Assembly: GCA_029857955.1 (NCBI GenBank)
Contig: JAOUFY010000027.1
Location: forward strand, 1 to 34,381
Length of the DNA: 34,381 bases
Source: Spirochaetia bacterium
Lineage (GTDB): Bacteria; Spirochaetota; Leptospiria; Turneriellales; JAOUFE01
Reading direction: 5' to 3'
The translations under genes were made by a program, and so were the position numbers. Within the stretch, counting starts at the first letter, position 1. Every line of letters starts with the position of its first letter. Under the pieces are notes generated by a model. The model had not been told where the DNA came from, made no database searches, and saw only the letters and a list, made by a program, of their open reading frames with translations. Below, piece after piece: positions 18,346-27,066 of the stretch.

Positions 18346-18511
18346 TATATTTTTGCAAATATTTTTTGTATAAAAGTGTAAAAATACATTCCATTTTTTA
18401 AAATACAATTAGAGAGCAAGTGTAATTTAACAAATTAGACATGCTTTTAAATTAAAAATTTGCGGTTTGTTTAATAAAAGTGAGCTTATTGAACAATCCA
18501 TAGGAGGAAAC

Positions 18512-19210
18512 ATGGATTATACATTGGTAAAAAATCAATTGTATAAAAAAGAAGGAGATCCGTTGTACATTGCCAGAGCCAGGGTAAACGGGAGAGTAAC
18601 CAAACAACAGGTCATCACACGACTTGCACATGCATCGTCTTTAACCGAAGGCGACATTAATTCCGTGTTGAGCGGTCTTGAAAAAATCCTGATTGATTAC
18701 GTTGTGCTTGGGCACAGCATCGATCTGGGTTTTCTATCGATTGGGTACAGCATAAAAGGCGGCTTTGATTCTGAAGATGACAGTTTTCGCAAAGATCGAA
18801 ACTGGGTCAGTATCAACAGCTCAATCACAAGCTCTTTTGGGGTTGCTGTAAATCAGGAAGTAAAGCCCACCAAGGTAATTGCAGACAGTAAGTCGCCAAT
18901 GCCAATAAAATTAATAAAACTTTCAGGTGATTTGAAATTACCGGAGCTTCAATCCGGTAACCTGGTTCAAATTACCGGAGCAAAACTGGCATTTAACAAG
19001 ACCGATACCGAGACCGGCGTATATCTGCAACCTGATTCCGGTAATCCGGTGAGAGTCGACGAATACGGTAAAACAGGCGATACATTGATTTTACTGAAAA
19101 TGCCAAACGACTTAACTGCGGGCAACAATTCAGTAGAAGTGCGTGTACGCTCCAGCGATGGCAAAATTGTCAGGGGATTTTTAAAAGACCCTGTGGTAAT
19201 TGCCGCATAA
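18512..19210 (+). CDS. HU-like DNA-binding protein with C-terminal DUF4469 domain
   Basis: 232 residues from the ATG at 18512, set by the excellent ribosome site AGGAGG at 18502-18507; the frame extends a few codons further upstream without a better start. Residues 1-120 resemble the HU-related DNA-binding domain (YIARARVNGRVTKQQVITRL, EKILIDYVVLGHSIDLGFLS). Residues about 130-230 resemble DUF4469/IPT-like beta-sandwich (GNLVQITGAKLAF, GDTLILLKMPNDLTAGNNSVEVRV). Such proteins occur in Bacteroidetes and spirochaetes, often multicopy; the precise role is unknown. The long AT-rich repeat array just upstream is a natural candidate target. Confidence 0.85.
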   Translation: MDYTLVKNQLYKKEGDPLYIARARVNGRVTKQQVITRLAHASSLTEGDINSVLSGLEKILIDYVVLGHSIDLGFLSIGYSIKGGFDSEDDSFRKDRNWVSINSSITSSFGVAVNQEVKPTKVIADSKSPMPIKLIKLSGDLKLPELQSGNLVQITGAKLAFNKTDTETGVYLQPDSGNPVRVDEYGKTGDTLILLKMPNDLTAGNNSVEVRVRSSDGKIVRGFLKDPVVIAA

Positions 19211-19237
19211 ATATAAAACAAAGAAGATTAACACTAC

Positions 19238-19353
19238 GGGGGTGTTAAAAAGACGCGAATTTTGCGAAAATTGCAAAGATGAAATCCGCTGCAGCAATCT
19301 GCATATGCAAACTGCGAGTCTTTCGGGTTTCATGTGTCTTTTTAGATAACCCC
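19238..19353. repeat. 116-bp inverted-repeat element (MITE-like or structured RNA)
   Basis: The left end GGGGGTGTTAAAAAGAC (19238-19254) is an imperfect inverted repeat of the right end GTCTTTTTAGATAACCCC (19336-19353): 9 contiguous pairs plus 4 outer G-C pairs. The interior holds further hairpins (AATTTT-GCG-AAAATT; ATGAAA/TTTCAT) and the palindromes GCTGCAGC and TGCATATGCA. The right end is followed by TCTTTTTATT, so as RNA it could also terminate the HU-like transcript. The terminal inverted repeats look transposon-like, but no target-site duplication is evident and no transposase is present. Confidence 0.55.
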
Positions 19354-19436
19354 TCTTTTTATTCCAAGTTATTCCAAGATAGTTCCTTAAGTTTTTACTG
19401 TCATAATTTAGATCGACTTTACTTTTAATTAAATTA

Positions 19437-19464
19437 TTGACATTATGTTATTAACAAAGATACA
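19437..19464 (+). promoter_or_regulatory. Promoter of the WYL regulator gene
   Basis: TTGACA (19437-19442), 16-nt spacer, GATACA (19459-19464). The predicted start near 19471 leaves a 25-nt leader before the ATG at 19496. Confidence 0.5.
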
Positions 19465-19495
19465 AAACATCTTGATTTAATTGTCAAATTTTAAA

Positions 19496-20425
19496 ATGAA
19501 ATCCCGAGAATCAGAGAAAAAAAATCGCTACGACAGTTCAGCAGTATTATTTATTCTGATGATTCTGGAAAAAGAAGCTCTAAACCGCTCCCGCCTTGCC
19601 GGTCGTCTGGCTGCCATGGGAATTAACTATACAGAGCGTACCATCAACCGACGCCTGATCGAAGCTGAAAATCTTGGATTTCACTTTGAGCGCAAAGGGC
19701 ATGAAATTGTTCTTCTAAAATCTAAATCATTTGCATTATCGTTAATGCGGTTATTATCCAGATGGAATACGGAATCAGCCGCGCTAAAAAGTCGTATTAT
19801 TGGCACCATCGATCCCGAGCGGGTGGCCGGCCGCATTGAAAACAATTCAGCTTCTTTTTTACATGATCTTGTTAAAGCGGCAAGCGAAGGTTTTCTGATT
19901 GAATTTAATTATAAACCGCAAACCGAAGAAACCAGCAGAAAACTGGTTGATTCCCTTAAAAATATTAAATCCGGTTTTTTAAAACACAAGAGCCATGATT
20001 GTATAAAAGTCCAAATGCTTCCGCATTATCTTGTTTTTTCAGGTTCTGAATTTCTGGTTCTCGGCGAAACCTGTTTTTCTAAAAATGACATTCGCCAGCG
20101 TCAATATTCAGTGGCCGGAATTTCAAATTTAACATTAAAAGAAATCGCCTTAAAAAGCCTAAACATCAACCCGTCAGAATTATATCAATATTCCATCAAC
20201 GTCTGGATAGACGGAACACTTTATGATCTGGAAGTCGAGGAAAAACTTCCAGCTGGTGATTTGCGTCGAAAGAAAATCAAGGTAAATGGCGAAGCCGAGA
20301 TATTGAGTTATGCCGCTTCGAAGCTGGGGAATTTTAAGATACTTAACCCGCCGAAAACGTTGGTAGATAAGGCCAGAGAAACACCCGGCCTTTGTGAAAT
20401 GATTTTTTTGCAAAAGGACATTTGA
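19496..20425 (+). CDS. WYL-domain transcriptional regulator of the CRISPR locus
   Basis: 309 residues from the ATG at 19496; a TTG at 19481 in frame is possible but lies at the predicted transcript start. Residues about 15-75 form a winged helix-turn-helix (NRSRLAGRL...TERTINRRLIEAENLGF). Residues about 120-215 resemble a WYL domain (FLIEFNY, VQMLPHYLVFSGSEFLVLGE, QYSVAGISNLTL), a beta-rich ligand-sensing fold, followed by a WCX-like C-terminal part (YDLEVEEKLP...). WYL regulators often sit beside CRISPR-Cas and other defence systems, where they repress or activate them. It is in the same orientation as cas6, 246 bp upstream of it. Confidence 0.8.
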   Translation: MKSRESEKKNRYDSSAVLFILMILEKEALNRSRLAGRLAAMGINYTERTINRRLIEAENLGFHFERKGHEIVLLKSKSFALSLMRLLSRWNTESAALKSRIIGTIDPERVAGRIENNSASFLHDLVKAASEGFLIEFNYKPQTEETSRKLVDSLKNIKSGFLKHKSHDCIKVQMLPHYLVFSGSEFLVLGETCFSKNDIRQRQYSVAGISNLTLKEIALKSLNINPSELYQYSINVWIDGTLYDLEVEEKLPAGDLRRKKIKVNGEAEILSYAASKLGNFKILNPPKTLVDKARETPGLCEMIFLQKDI

Positions 20426-20455
20426 ATGTCCTCATTTGGGGAATGAGGTGTGGTA

Positions 20456-20605
20456 GGGTTTGGAATAATTGAACCGCAAAGGCGCAAAGGGCGCAAAGGA
20501 AAATAAAAAGTCATGGAGTCGCAGGGGAAAAGAGAAAATAGCGGGGATGGGCGTATGAAGGTTTTGGATAATTGAACCGCAAAGGCGCAAAGGGCGCAAA
20601 GGAAA
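20456..20605 (+). repeat. Two direct copies of a GCAAAGG-type dispersed repeat upstream of cas6
   Basis: Copies at about 20456-20502 and 20560-20605 share ATAATTGAACCGCAAAGG followed by CGCAAAGGGCGCAAAGGAAA. Spacing is about 104 bp, and a GGGG-rich non-coding stretch lies between them. This family (CGCAAAGGCGCAAAG) is seen scattered in intergenic DNA of many environmental genomes. A third, partial copy is fused to the end of CRISPR array 1 at 31836-31865. The rest of the 20426-20671 gap shows no gene. Confidence 0.8.
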
Positions 20606-20671
20606 GATTTGTCCTTGTAGTTATATTTCAATAAGGAATTGTAGGCATTATGGATAGAAAGGGTGTACCTA

Positions 20672-21283
20672 ATGAGTTTCATAGAAGTTAAATTCAAAGC
20701 AATTGGAAAACAAATCCCGGCAGATCACGGTTATCTGCTTTATTCTGCTTTATCCCGGTTTGATAAAAAAATACACGAAATGAAAGATATCGCCATTGCC
20801 GGAATTTCAGGTATGCCTGATTCATCTCGCAACCTTCATTTGAGCAGTGCCAGCAAACTGAGAATTCGTCTTGATCACAGCGATTTGCCAGATGTTATTA
20901 ACCTTGCCGGTAAGGAGTTACAAATTGGTGCTGAAAAAATACGTCTGGGCTTGCCACTTGTTAGTATGTTGAAACCGCACCGGCATTTGTATTCGAGATT
21001 GGTAACGATTAAAGGGTTTCAAGAGTCAGAAGAATTTTTGGCCTCGCTGCAAAAACAATTAGATATTCTTCAAATAAAACAAACACCCATGCTGTTTCAA
21101 CGTAAATCTGGTGAAACCAGTACAAATATTCGAAAAACACTGAGAATTAAAAATAAAGAAATTGTGGGTTTTCCAGTATTGATCACAAATTTAAACCCGG
21201 ATGAATCACTGCGATTACAGCAGGTGGGCCTTGGCGGCAGACGAAAAATGGGCTGCGGTACATTTGTAGGGGTTCGCGCATGA
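20672..21283 (+). CDS. cas6: Cas6 (Cmx6-type) pre-crRNA endoribonuclease
   Basis: 203 residues from the ATG at 20672; a GTG at 20663 is an alternative. Two RRM-like halves are expected. The N-terminal segment has ADHGYLLYSALS with H19, like Cmx6 proteins, and the C-terminal glycine-rich loop is VGLGGRRKMGCGTFVG, the hallmark of Cas6. It cuts the CRISPR transcript within repeats and usually stays bound to the crRNA 3' hairpin. The stop overlaps the cas3 start in ATGA, so the genes are coupled. Confidence 0.9.
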   Translation: MSFIEVKFKAIGKQIPADHGYLLYSALSRFDKKIHEMKDIAIAGISGMPDSSRNLHLSSASKLRIRLDHSDLPDVINLAGKELQIGAEKIRLGLPLVSMLKPHRHLYSRLVTIKGFQESEEFLASLQKQLDILQIKQTPMLFQRKSGETSTNIRKTLRIKNKEIVGFPVLITNLNPDESLRLQQVGLGGRRKMGCGTFVGVRA

Positions 21284-23628
21284 TGCCAGAAAGATTGCTG
21301 GCGAAGAAGGTGACAAGGGATGGGCGGGAGGTAACCCTTTTAGAACATTCCCTTGCGACTGAGAATGCAGCGATTGCTTTATTTAAAGAAAACTCTCGCT
21401 TTCTGAATAATTGGCTAAGATTTTTTAAGGTTGACCCAGATGAAAAAGATAAGTTCCTTTTGAACCTTCGGGTTTCCGCTCTACTGCATGATATCGGAAA
21501 AGCCAACAAGGATTTTCAGGAAGCTGTATCTGGGCAAGGTTATCTGCAGCAAGGAATACGGCATGAACATTTAAGCGCCTTTATTTTGCATTTGCCCGCG
21601 ATTCGCAGCTGGTTCAGCGAAAATAAAATAATTGATATAAAAATAATTACTTCTGCTATTCTATGTCATCATTTGAAAGCAACCGGAGACAACGTTAATG
21701 AACATCAATTTATGTATAAATGGGGAAATGTATTGCGACCTGAAGTCAAACTCCCCGTTTATCTGGAACATAAAGATATTCAAGGTATTCTTACACATAT
21801 TGGCAACTTGTTGCAACTAAAAGCTGAGTCAGTTTTGAATCTGCCATTCTTTCAGTTAACCGTTGAACCATGGTCAGAAGTTTTTAAATCTGCGCTAAGG
21901 GAAGGTATGAATATTTCTTTCAAGAACTACCTTGAAAATGATAAAAAATATCCATTATTTCTTGCCGTTAAAGCTGGTCTTGTTGCAGCAGACAGTGTCG
22001 CTTCCGGGCTGGTTCGGGAGAACCGGTCAGTTAATGAATGGATTAACAATGTAGTTCATTTATCAGAGATTAAACCGGATGAGATCTTGAAAGCAATAAT
22101 TCTGCCCCGTAGGCAGGACATCACACACAAGTCAGGAAAAAGTTTCGAATTTCACGAGTTTCAAAAGCGGATCACCCAAAAAGGGAATCGTGTTCTATTA
22201 CTCGCTGGCTGCGGAATGGGAAAAACCCTGGCGGCCTGGAATTGGGCCAATGAAATTTCAAGGAAGCAAAAAATAAGCAAAGTAATTTTTCTTTATCCAA
22301 CTCGCGGTACAGCTACCGAGGGATTTAAAGATTATGTTTCCTGGGCGCCAGAAGCTGACGCATCCCTTTTGCACGGCACATCGGAATATGAACTGGATAC
22401 TATGTTTGATAATCCTGACGAGACGCAGAAAAATCAAAAATATAAAATCAAAGAAGAAGATGAAAGGTTATTTGCCCTGGCTTACTGGTCTAAAAAATTT
22501 TTCAGCGCCACAGCAGATCAGTTTTTGAGCTTCCTCCAAAACAATTATAAGGGACTTTGTTTGTTGCCTGCTTTAACAGAGTGCGCGCTGATTGTAGATG
22601 AAGTTCATAGTTTTGATAAAAATATGTTCGCTTCACTTTTAAGTTTTTTAAAAAATTTCGACCTCCCAGTCTTATGCATGACTGCTACCTTGACCCCGAA
22701 AAATAAAAAAAGTCTTATTGAACTGGGATTAAATCCTTACCCGACAGAATCAGATCGAACCGAACTTGCTGACCTGGAGCAATTAGAAGAGCATCCCAGG
22801 TATAACAAAACCATTTTGGATAACGCAGAATCCGCATTTGAAATTGCAGTAAACGCTTATCATGAAGGTCGGCGCGTTCTATGGGTTGCAAATACCGTTC
22901 AAAGGTGTCAGGACATGCACCAACAACTTTGTGATGAATTAAAAACGGCCGTGCATTGTTACCATAGCCGTTTTAAACTAGAAGATCGAAAAGATGTTCA
23001 TAAAAAAACAGTCGAGGCATTTAAATCTGGTTCAAGCGGCAAGAATGCCATCGCGGTAACAACCCAGGTTTGTGAAATGAGCCTTGATCTGGATGCCGAT
23101 GTTCTAATTACAGAGGTTGCCCCGATTTCTTCGATGGTACAGAGATTCGGTCGTGCAAATCGCGATTCAAAAAAGAATGGTAACGATTTCCGAGCGGAAT
23201 TATATCTGTATAAACCGGAAGGTAGCTTACTGCCCTATACCGTAGATGAAATTAAAATGGCCGAAAATTTTCTGGCCGCTCTTCCGGAAAAAGACATCAG
23301 CCATCGATTGCTTGCACAGAAGCTGGAAGAATTTACCGGGGAGCAGTACAGAACTTTACCCTCCGCTTCTTTTACCGATGGCGGTTATTATGCCTTGCAG
23401 AGCGATTTCCGTGACATTGATGAGTTTACTAACCCTGCGATTCTGGACACCGATTATCCGGAGGTATCTGATTTGCTGAAAAATAAAAAATCTATTGATG
23501 GTTACATTCTTCCTGCGCCGGCAAAACAGGAACTTTTCTTGCAAAATGAATTATATTCCGCTTTGCCTCACTATCTTCAAGTGGTTAGTAGTAGAAATTA
23601 TAGTGCCATAAGGGGGTTTGCGATATGA
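21280..23628 (+). CDS. cas3: Cas3 HD nuclease-helicase
   Basis: 782 residues. The N-terminal HD nuclease has H23, H70-D71 (LLHDIGKANKDF) and a following CHH motif (ILCHHLKATGD). The superfamily 2 helicase has Walker A GCGMGKT at 310-316, DEVH at 440-443, MTATL and the motif VI segment QRFGRANRD. It unwinds and degrades the target strand after Cascade recognition. Domain order HD-helicase is the usual one. It overlaps cas6 and the next gene by 4 bp on each side. Confidence 0.95.
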   Translation: MMPERLLAKKVTRDGREVTLLEHSLATENAAIALFKENSRFLNNWLRFFKVDPDEKDKFLLNLRVSALLHDIGKANKDFQEAVSGQGYLQQGIRHEHLSAFILHLPAIRSWFSENKIIDIKIITSAILCHHLKATGDNVNEHQFMYKWGNVLRPEVKLPVYLEHKDIQGILTHIGNLLQLKAESVLNLPFFQLTVEPWSEVFKSALREGMNISFKNYLENDKKYPLFLAVKAGLVAADSVASGLVRENRSVNEWINNVVHLSEIKPDEILKAIILPRRQDITHKSGKSFEFHEFQKRITQKGNRVLLLAGCGMGKTLAAWNWANEISRKQKISKVIFLYPTRGTATEGFKDYVSWAPEADASLLHGTSEYELDTMFDNPDETQKNQKYKIKEEDERLFALAYWSKKFFSATADQFLSFLQNNYKGLCLLPALTECALIVDEVHSFDKNMFASLLSFLKNFDLPVLCMTATLTPKNKKSLIELGLNPYPTESDRTELADLEQLEEHPRYNKTILDNAESAFEIAVNAYHEGRRVLWVANTVQRCQDMHQQLCDELKTAVHCYHSRFKLEDRKDVHKKTVEAFKSGSSGKNAIAVTTQVCEMSLDLDADVLITEVAPISSMVQRFGRANRDSKKNGNDFRAELYLYKPEGSLLPYTVDEIKMAENFLAALPEKDISHRLLAQKLEEFTGEQYRTLPSASFTDGGYYALQSDFRDIDEFTNPAILDTDYPEVSDLLKNKKSIDGYILPAPAKQELFLQNELYSALPHYLQVVSSRNYSAIRGFAI

Positions 23629-25622
23629 AAAAAAAAGAAGCCGAGAAAAGATCCAAAATACCCGCAAATCCCGAAAAGCCGAAAAAAATCAAAAAGAATA
23701 AGGCCGGTTCATCGCCAAAGAACGATGAGATACAGGAAGTCGAGTTTTCTTACACGCTGTCAGAATTGCCATCATCGCAACACAAAGCCGGTCTTGCTGG
23801 TTTATATCTGGTAATTGAGTGGTTGAAAGATCAGGAAATAAATAAAGACTTATTCGAGAAAACAGAGATTTCAGAGACTGGCTTAAAGATGAAACTTACA
23901 AAGCAAGACGTGAGAAATTTGTTTAATGAAATTTATAAACCGATTCAGGTAGAAACAGAAAGTAAAACCATCAGGAAAAACCAAAAAACAAAACAAGAAA
24001 TTAAACCAATTAAGCAAATCAAAAAGATGGAGAAAATTGAAAAATACATTTATGAAATAAAATCAAAGTTAAAAAAGAATGATCTCGAACCGATTCGAGA
24101 GGAAGTGCAAAAAGAAACAAACCTTAAAACAGGCAAAAGCAAACAAGTCACGTATTATCTCTACGAAGAAGAACGCCCTAACAAGAAAAAAGATAAGACA
24201 GGAAATGAAATAGAACCATTACGCACGATTGAATCTGCAGAAGAAAAAACTTACTTTATTTACCTTGATACATATCCAAATGGATCATTTCTTTTTCATA
24301 AATTTGAACCAGAATCCGGTCTTTGGATTAAACTCTGGCGTGATATGATGTGGAGCATTCTTCGCGGTGTTCCTGCAACAAGAAATCCTTATACGGAAAG
24401 ATTTGAAAAAAAATTCAATAACGCTGACTCGGATAAGTCCTGGTACCAATTGATAGAGATGGATGAGAGAAAAAACTCCACAGATTTGCCCAGTACTTAC
24501 TATATTGGCGCTCAATCCAATAATGCCGAGAATATTTCATTTTATGATTTCAACAAGAATCTTTTTCTCCTGCATTTCTGGCCTTTTGTCGCGCAAGTAT
24601 ACGCGCCTAAAAAAATGCAATATGACAGCAAAATCAAAGATTACAAATTGGCGGATAACGGATATGCAATTTGTATTCCGGATATCATCCGACTTCAGTC
24701 GTTTTGCGAAACATTTTCCAGTTTGATGACAAACCGATCGATCGATAAATTTGGTTATCGACCAGCAGAAGCTGTTGTATATTTCTCACAGGTTGCGGGT
24801 TTGGACACCTCCAAACGACTCCATCAGGTTATTAAGCAAAAAATTGGCGGTTCGAAGTTTTTTGAAATTGTGCATGCTATAGATACGTTGCATTGTGAGA
24901 AAGACGGAAATAATATTCGTATCAGGGCAAATACCAGAATCAAACCTGATATTTTTCAGGAAGATGAAGTTTCACGATTAAAGAAGCTATACATCAACTA
25001 CCTTTTTCAAAAGCAAATCATCGAAAACGCCCTTCATAAAATGAATCAAATTTCGGGATTTTATGAACTTTTCAGGAATTATCCATACGAATATTTCTTT
25101 AAATATGGAAACGGAAATTTCAAAATAGATGCTGTAACATTTTTTAACGAAGAAAAAATAAAAGGAGATTATGCTATGGAAGCAAACGTAACACAAGAGA
25201 AAATCCCAAAGACAATTGAATTGCTGGTTTATCAGGTTATTCAAACCTACATTTACAGTAAACTGGAATCGAAATACCAGCTCAAATGGGATCCATCTAT
25301 GAAAAGTAACGAACGTGGACAAAATTTCAGCGACAAGAAATCAAAAATCGCCAAAGAAGCTTTTCTTGCCATTCGGAGCCGTGCAGATAATGCCGATTTT
25401 ATCAACTATTTCACATCGACCATCTGTTCGGTATCCCAAAGACTTGGCGAAGAAGGCTTTATAACCCTGACTGAGGCATTATACAAAGACCCGGAAAAGG
25501 TGAGAGCTCTGTCAATGCTGGCACTTTCGGCAAATAGTTCAAAAGGAGAATTAAATGAGAGTAATAACTTTGGAAAAAGAAACGGACAAAGATGGTCACA
25601 TTCAACTGGATGTAGAAACTGA
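23625..25622 (+). CDS. cas8: Cas8-type large Cascade subunit (Cmx8-like, MYXAN group)
   Basis: 665 residues. Recognised by the N-terminal pattern LSELPSSQHKAGLAG at residues 46-58 and the later WRDMMWSILRG...RNPYTERF region, typical of Cmx8/Csx13-like proteins of I-MYXAN systems; the assignment rests on motif memory, not a search. It is expected to recognise the PAM and start target DNA binding. Two regions are extremely Lys/Glu-rich, residues 1-35 and about 110-215; they look like low-complexity charged insertions. The last 22 codons overlap the downstream antitoxin gene in another frame, and the tail (SNNFGKRNGQRWSHS) looks unlike family core sequence, hinting that the original 3' end was changed when the toxin-antitoxin pair arrived. 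Confidence 0.8.
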   Translation: MKKKEAEKRSKIPANPEKPKKIKKNKAGSSPKNDEIQEVEFSYTLSELPSSQHKAGLAGLYLVIEWLKDQEINKDLFEKTEISETGLKMKLTKQDVRNLFNEIYKPIQVETESKTIRKNQKTKQEIKPIKQIKKMEKIEKYIYEIKSKLKKNDLEPIREEVQKETNLKTGKSKQVTYYLYEEERPNKKKDKTGNEIEPLRTIESAEEKTYFIYLDTYPNGSFLFHKFEPESGLWIKLWRDMMWSILRGVPATRNPYTERFEKKFNNADSDKSWYQLIEMDERKNSTDLPSTYYIGAQSNNAENISFYDFNKNLFLLHFWPFVAQVYAPKKMQYDSKIKDYKLADNGYAICIPDIIRLQSFCETFSSLMTNRSIDKFGYRPAEAVVYFSQVAGLDTSKRLHQVIKQKIGGSKFFEIVHAIDTLHCEKDGNNIRIRANTRIKPDIFQEDEVSRLKKLYINYLFQKQIIENALHKMNQISGFYELFRNYPYEYFFKYGNGNFKIDAVTFFNEEKIKGDYAMEANVTQEKIPKTIELLVYQVIQTYIYSKLESKYQLKWDPSMKSNERGQNFSDKKSKIAKEAFLAIRSRADNADFINYFTSTICSVSQRLGEEGFITLTEALYKDPEKVRALSMLALSANSSKGELNESNNFGKRNGQRWSHSTGCRN

Positions 25623-25773
25623 ATTCAAGTCGGAAAAAGTAGAAATTGTAATCAATATTCAGCCAGCTTCTCCAAAAAATCACAAGTATGATTTTAGCGA
25701 TCTTGTGGGTAAATTGAAATGGGATATTGACCCGGTAGAATATCAAAGGCGGTTGCGCGATGAATGGAAATAG
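25555..25773 (+). CDS. VapB-like antitoxin, first toxin-antitoxin pair in the cas operon
   Basis: 72 residues. A beta-rich N-terminus (MRVITLEKETDKDGHIQLDV) is followed by the C-terminal acidic/aromatic segment YDFSDLVGKLKWDIDP, which probably wraps the toxin. The start overlaps the cas8 3' end by 68 bp, with its own ribosome site AAGGAG at 25543-25548. The stop overlaps the PIN toxin by 14 bp. The size, position and pairing with a PIN gene support the antitoxin call; sequence alone would be weak. Confidence 0.7.
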   Translation: MRVITLEKETDKDGHIQLDVETEFKSEKVEIVINIQPASPKNHKYDFSDLVGKLKWDIDPVEYQRRLRDEWK

Positions 25774-26137
25774 AGCCATTTTGGATACGAATGCCCTGAT
25801 ATATCTTTTGAAAGGGAATGAGGAATATACTTCAAAGGTGGCGAAAGCTGATTGGATCGGTATTTCTTTTATGACAAAAATTGAATTTCTGTCATACCCT
25901 GAAATAACCGAAATGGAAAAAGAAATATATTTAGAATTTGAAAAAAGGATAACATTGATTGGATTTCCAGTGGAGAATCAACAATTTACCAAAACCTGCA
26001 TTGACCTTCGAAAAAAATACAAAATGAAACTGCCCGATGCCATTATTGCAGGTACGGCAATATATCATGATGCGATATTGCTAACAAACGATTCTATTTT
26101 TATAAAAGTCACGGAGCTTAAAAGTAAACAGGATTAA
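25760..26137 (+). CDS. PIN-domain toxin (VapC-like ribonuclease), first pair
   Basis: 125 residues, standard for VapC. The acidic active-site set is visible: D9 (ILDTN), E42 (KIEFLS), D93 (LPDAIIAGTA) and D111 (LLTNDSIF). VapC enzymes cut tRNA or rRNA when freed from antitoxin. It is encoded between cas8 and cas7, 21 bp before the cas7 start, so it must be on the same transcript unless internal promoters exist. A complete catalytic set suggests it is active. Confidence 0.88.
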   Translation: MNGNRAILDTNALIYLLKGNEEYTSKVAKADWIGISFMTKIEFLSYPEITEMEKEIYLEFEKRITLIGFPVENQQFTKTCIDLRKKYKMKLPDAIIAGTAIYHDAILLTNDSIFIKVTELKSKQD

Positions 26138-26158
26138 CACTCTATAAGGAAAATAAAA

Positions 26159-27061
26159 ATGTCAAACAAGGATAAAAAAATGGAAACACAAAACAAAAAA
26201 AATCTTTTCTGCACGGTTCTTACGTACCCGGCGCCCAGTTCTAATTACCGGGGAGAGAGCGAAGAGAACAGAACGGTATTGCAAAAAATTAATAAAGATG
26301 GTAAAGACTATGCGATTTTCAGCTCAGAGTCTATGAGAAATGCATTGAGGGAAATACTGCAAAAAAAAGGCCAACCGAATAACCGAACACGCTTGCATAA
26401 TGAAGGACAACTCGCGGTAGAATTCAAGGAGTTACCGGATGAAAATAAGTACGCTGATGACTTCATCTTTGGGTATATGGTTGCAGATAAACCACCCAAA
26501 AAGTTCGACAGCGTTTTGCGAATCAATTATGCTGTTGCCCTTTCCCCTTATAAATACGAAGCAACGTTTCACCAGTCCCCACTTAATCAAAAAACCAAAA
26601 ACAATGAAAAAAAACACTGGCAGAATCAGGGAACTTCCGTTCTTCTACACAAAGAAATTTCCCATACTGCCTTTCAGTATCCCTTTGCACTTGCAGGTAA
26701 TGACTGCGCAAAACAACCAGCCTGGATCAAGGCACTTTTAGACTCAATTGGCGAACTAAACAATGTCGCAGGTGGTCACGCCCGCAGCTACTTTGAATTC
26801 GCTCCGCGAAGCCTTGTTGCGCGACTGACTCCAAAGCTCGTGGCAGGGTATCATTCTTATGGATTTAATCCCGATGGCACATGGAGCGAAGCCGGACGAA
26901 TCAATGAAAACGATCTGCCGGGCAATGAATTTTATTTGGGCGGCGAAGTCGTGCGAAATTTGCCAAAAGAAGAAAGAGAGAAGTTGGAAGCAGCCGGAGT
27001 ACATCTTTTTGACAATCCGGAAAAAATGATAGAGAAGATCAAAATTGATTTTCTGGGCTAA
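26159..27061 (+). CDS. cas7: Cas7 (Cst2/DevR-type) Cascade backbone subunit
   Basis: 300 residues. Recognised from SSNYRGE at 28-33, SESMRNALREIL and NVAGGHARSYFEFAPRSL, typical of the DevR/Cst2 family. Several copies should form the helical backbone along the crRNA; the conserved basic loop after SNYRGE is a likely RNA-contact site. A second in-frame ATG at 26180 is a possible start. Ribosome site AAGGA lies 12 nt upstream. cas5 follows after 5 bp. Confidence 0.93.
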   Translation: MSNKDKKMETQNKKNLFCTVLTYPAPSSNYRGESEENRTVLQKINKDGKDYAIFSSESMRNALREILQKKGQPNNRTRLHNEGQLAVEFKELPDENKYADDFIFGYMVADKPPKKFDSVLRINYAVALSPYKYEATFHQSPLNQKTKNNEKKHWQNQGTSVLLHKEISHTAFQYPFALAGNDCAKQPAWIKALLDSIGELNNVAGGHARSYFEFAPRSLVARLTPKLVAGYHSYGFNPDGTWSEAGRINENDLPGNEFYLGGEVVRNLPKEEREKLEAAGVHLFDNPEKMIEKIKIDFLG

Positions 27062-27066
27062 AAGCA

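Noticed and set aside
19238..19353. Integron attC site
   Set aside because: The GTT/AAC core triplets are in the wrong orientation and the outer arms lack the RYYYAAC...GTTRRRY layout; no integrase is nearby.
20308..20697. 129-codon minus-strand frame between the WYL gene and cas6
   Set aside because: It is the translation of the GCAAAGG-type dispersed repeats (LRPLRLCG-like) plus antisense of the WYL gene end.
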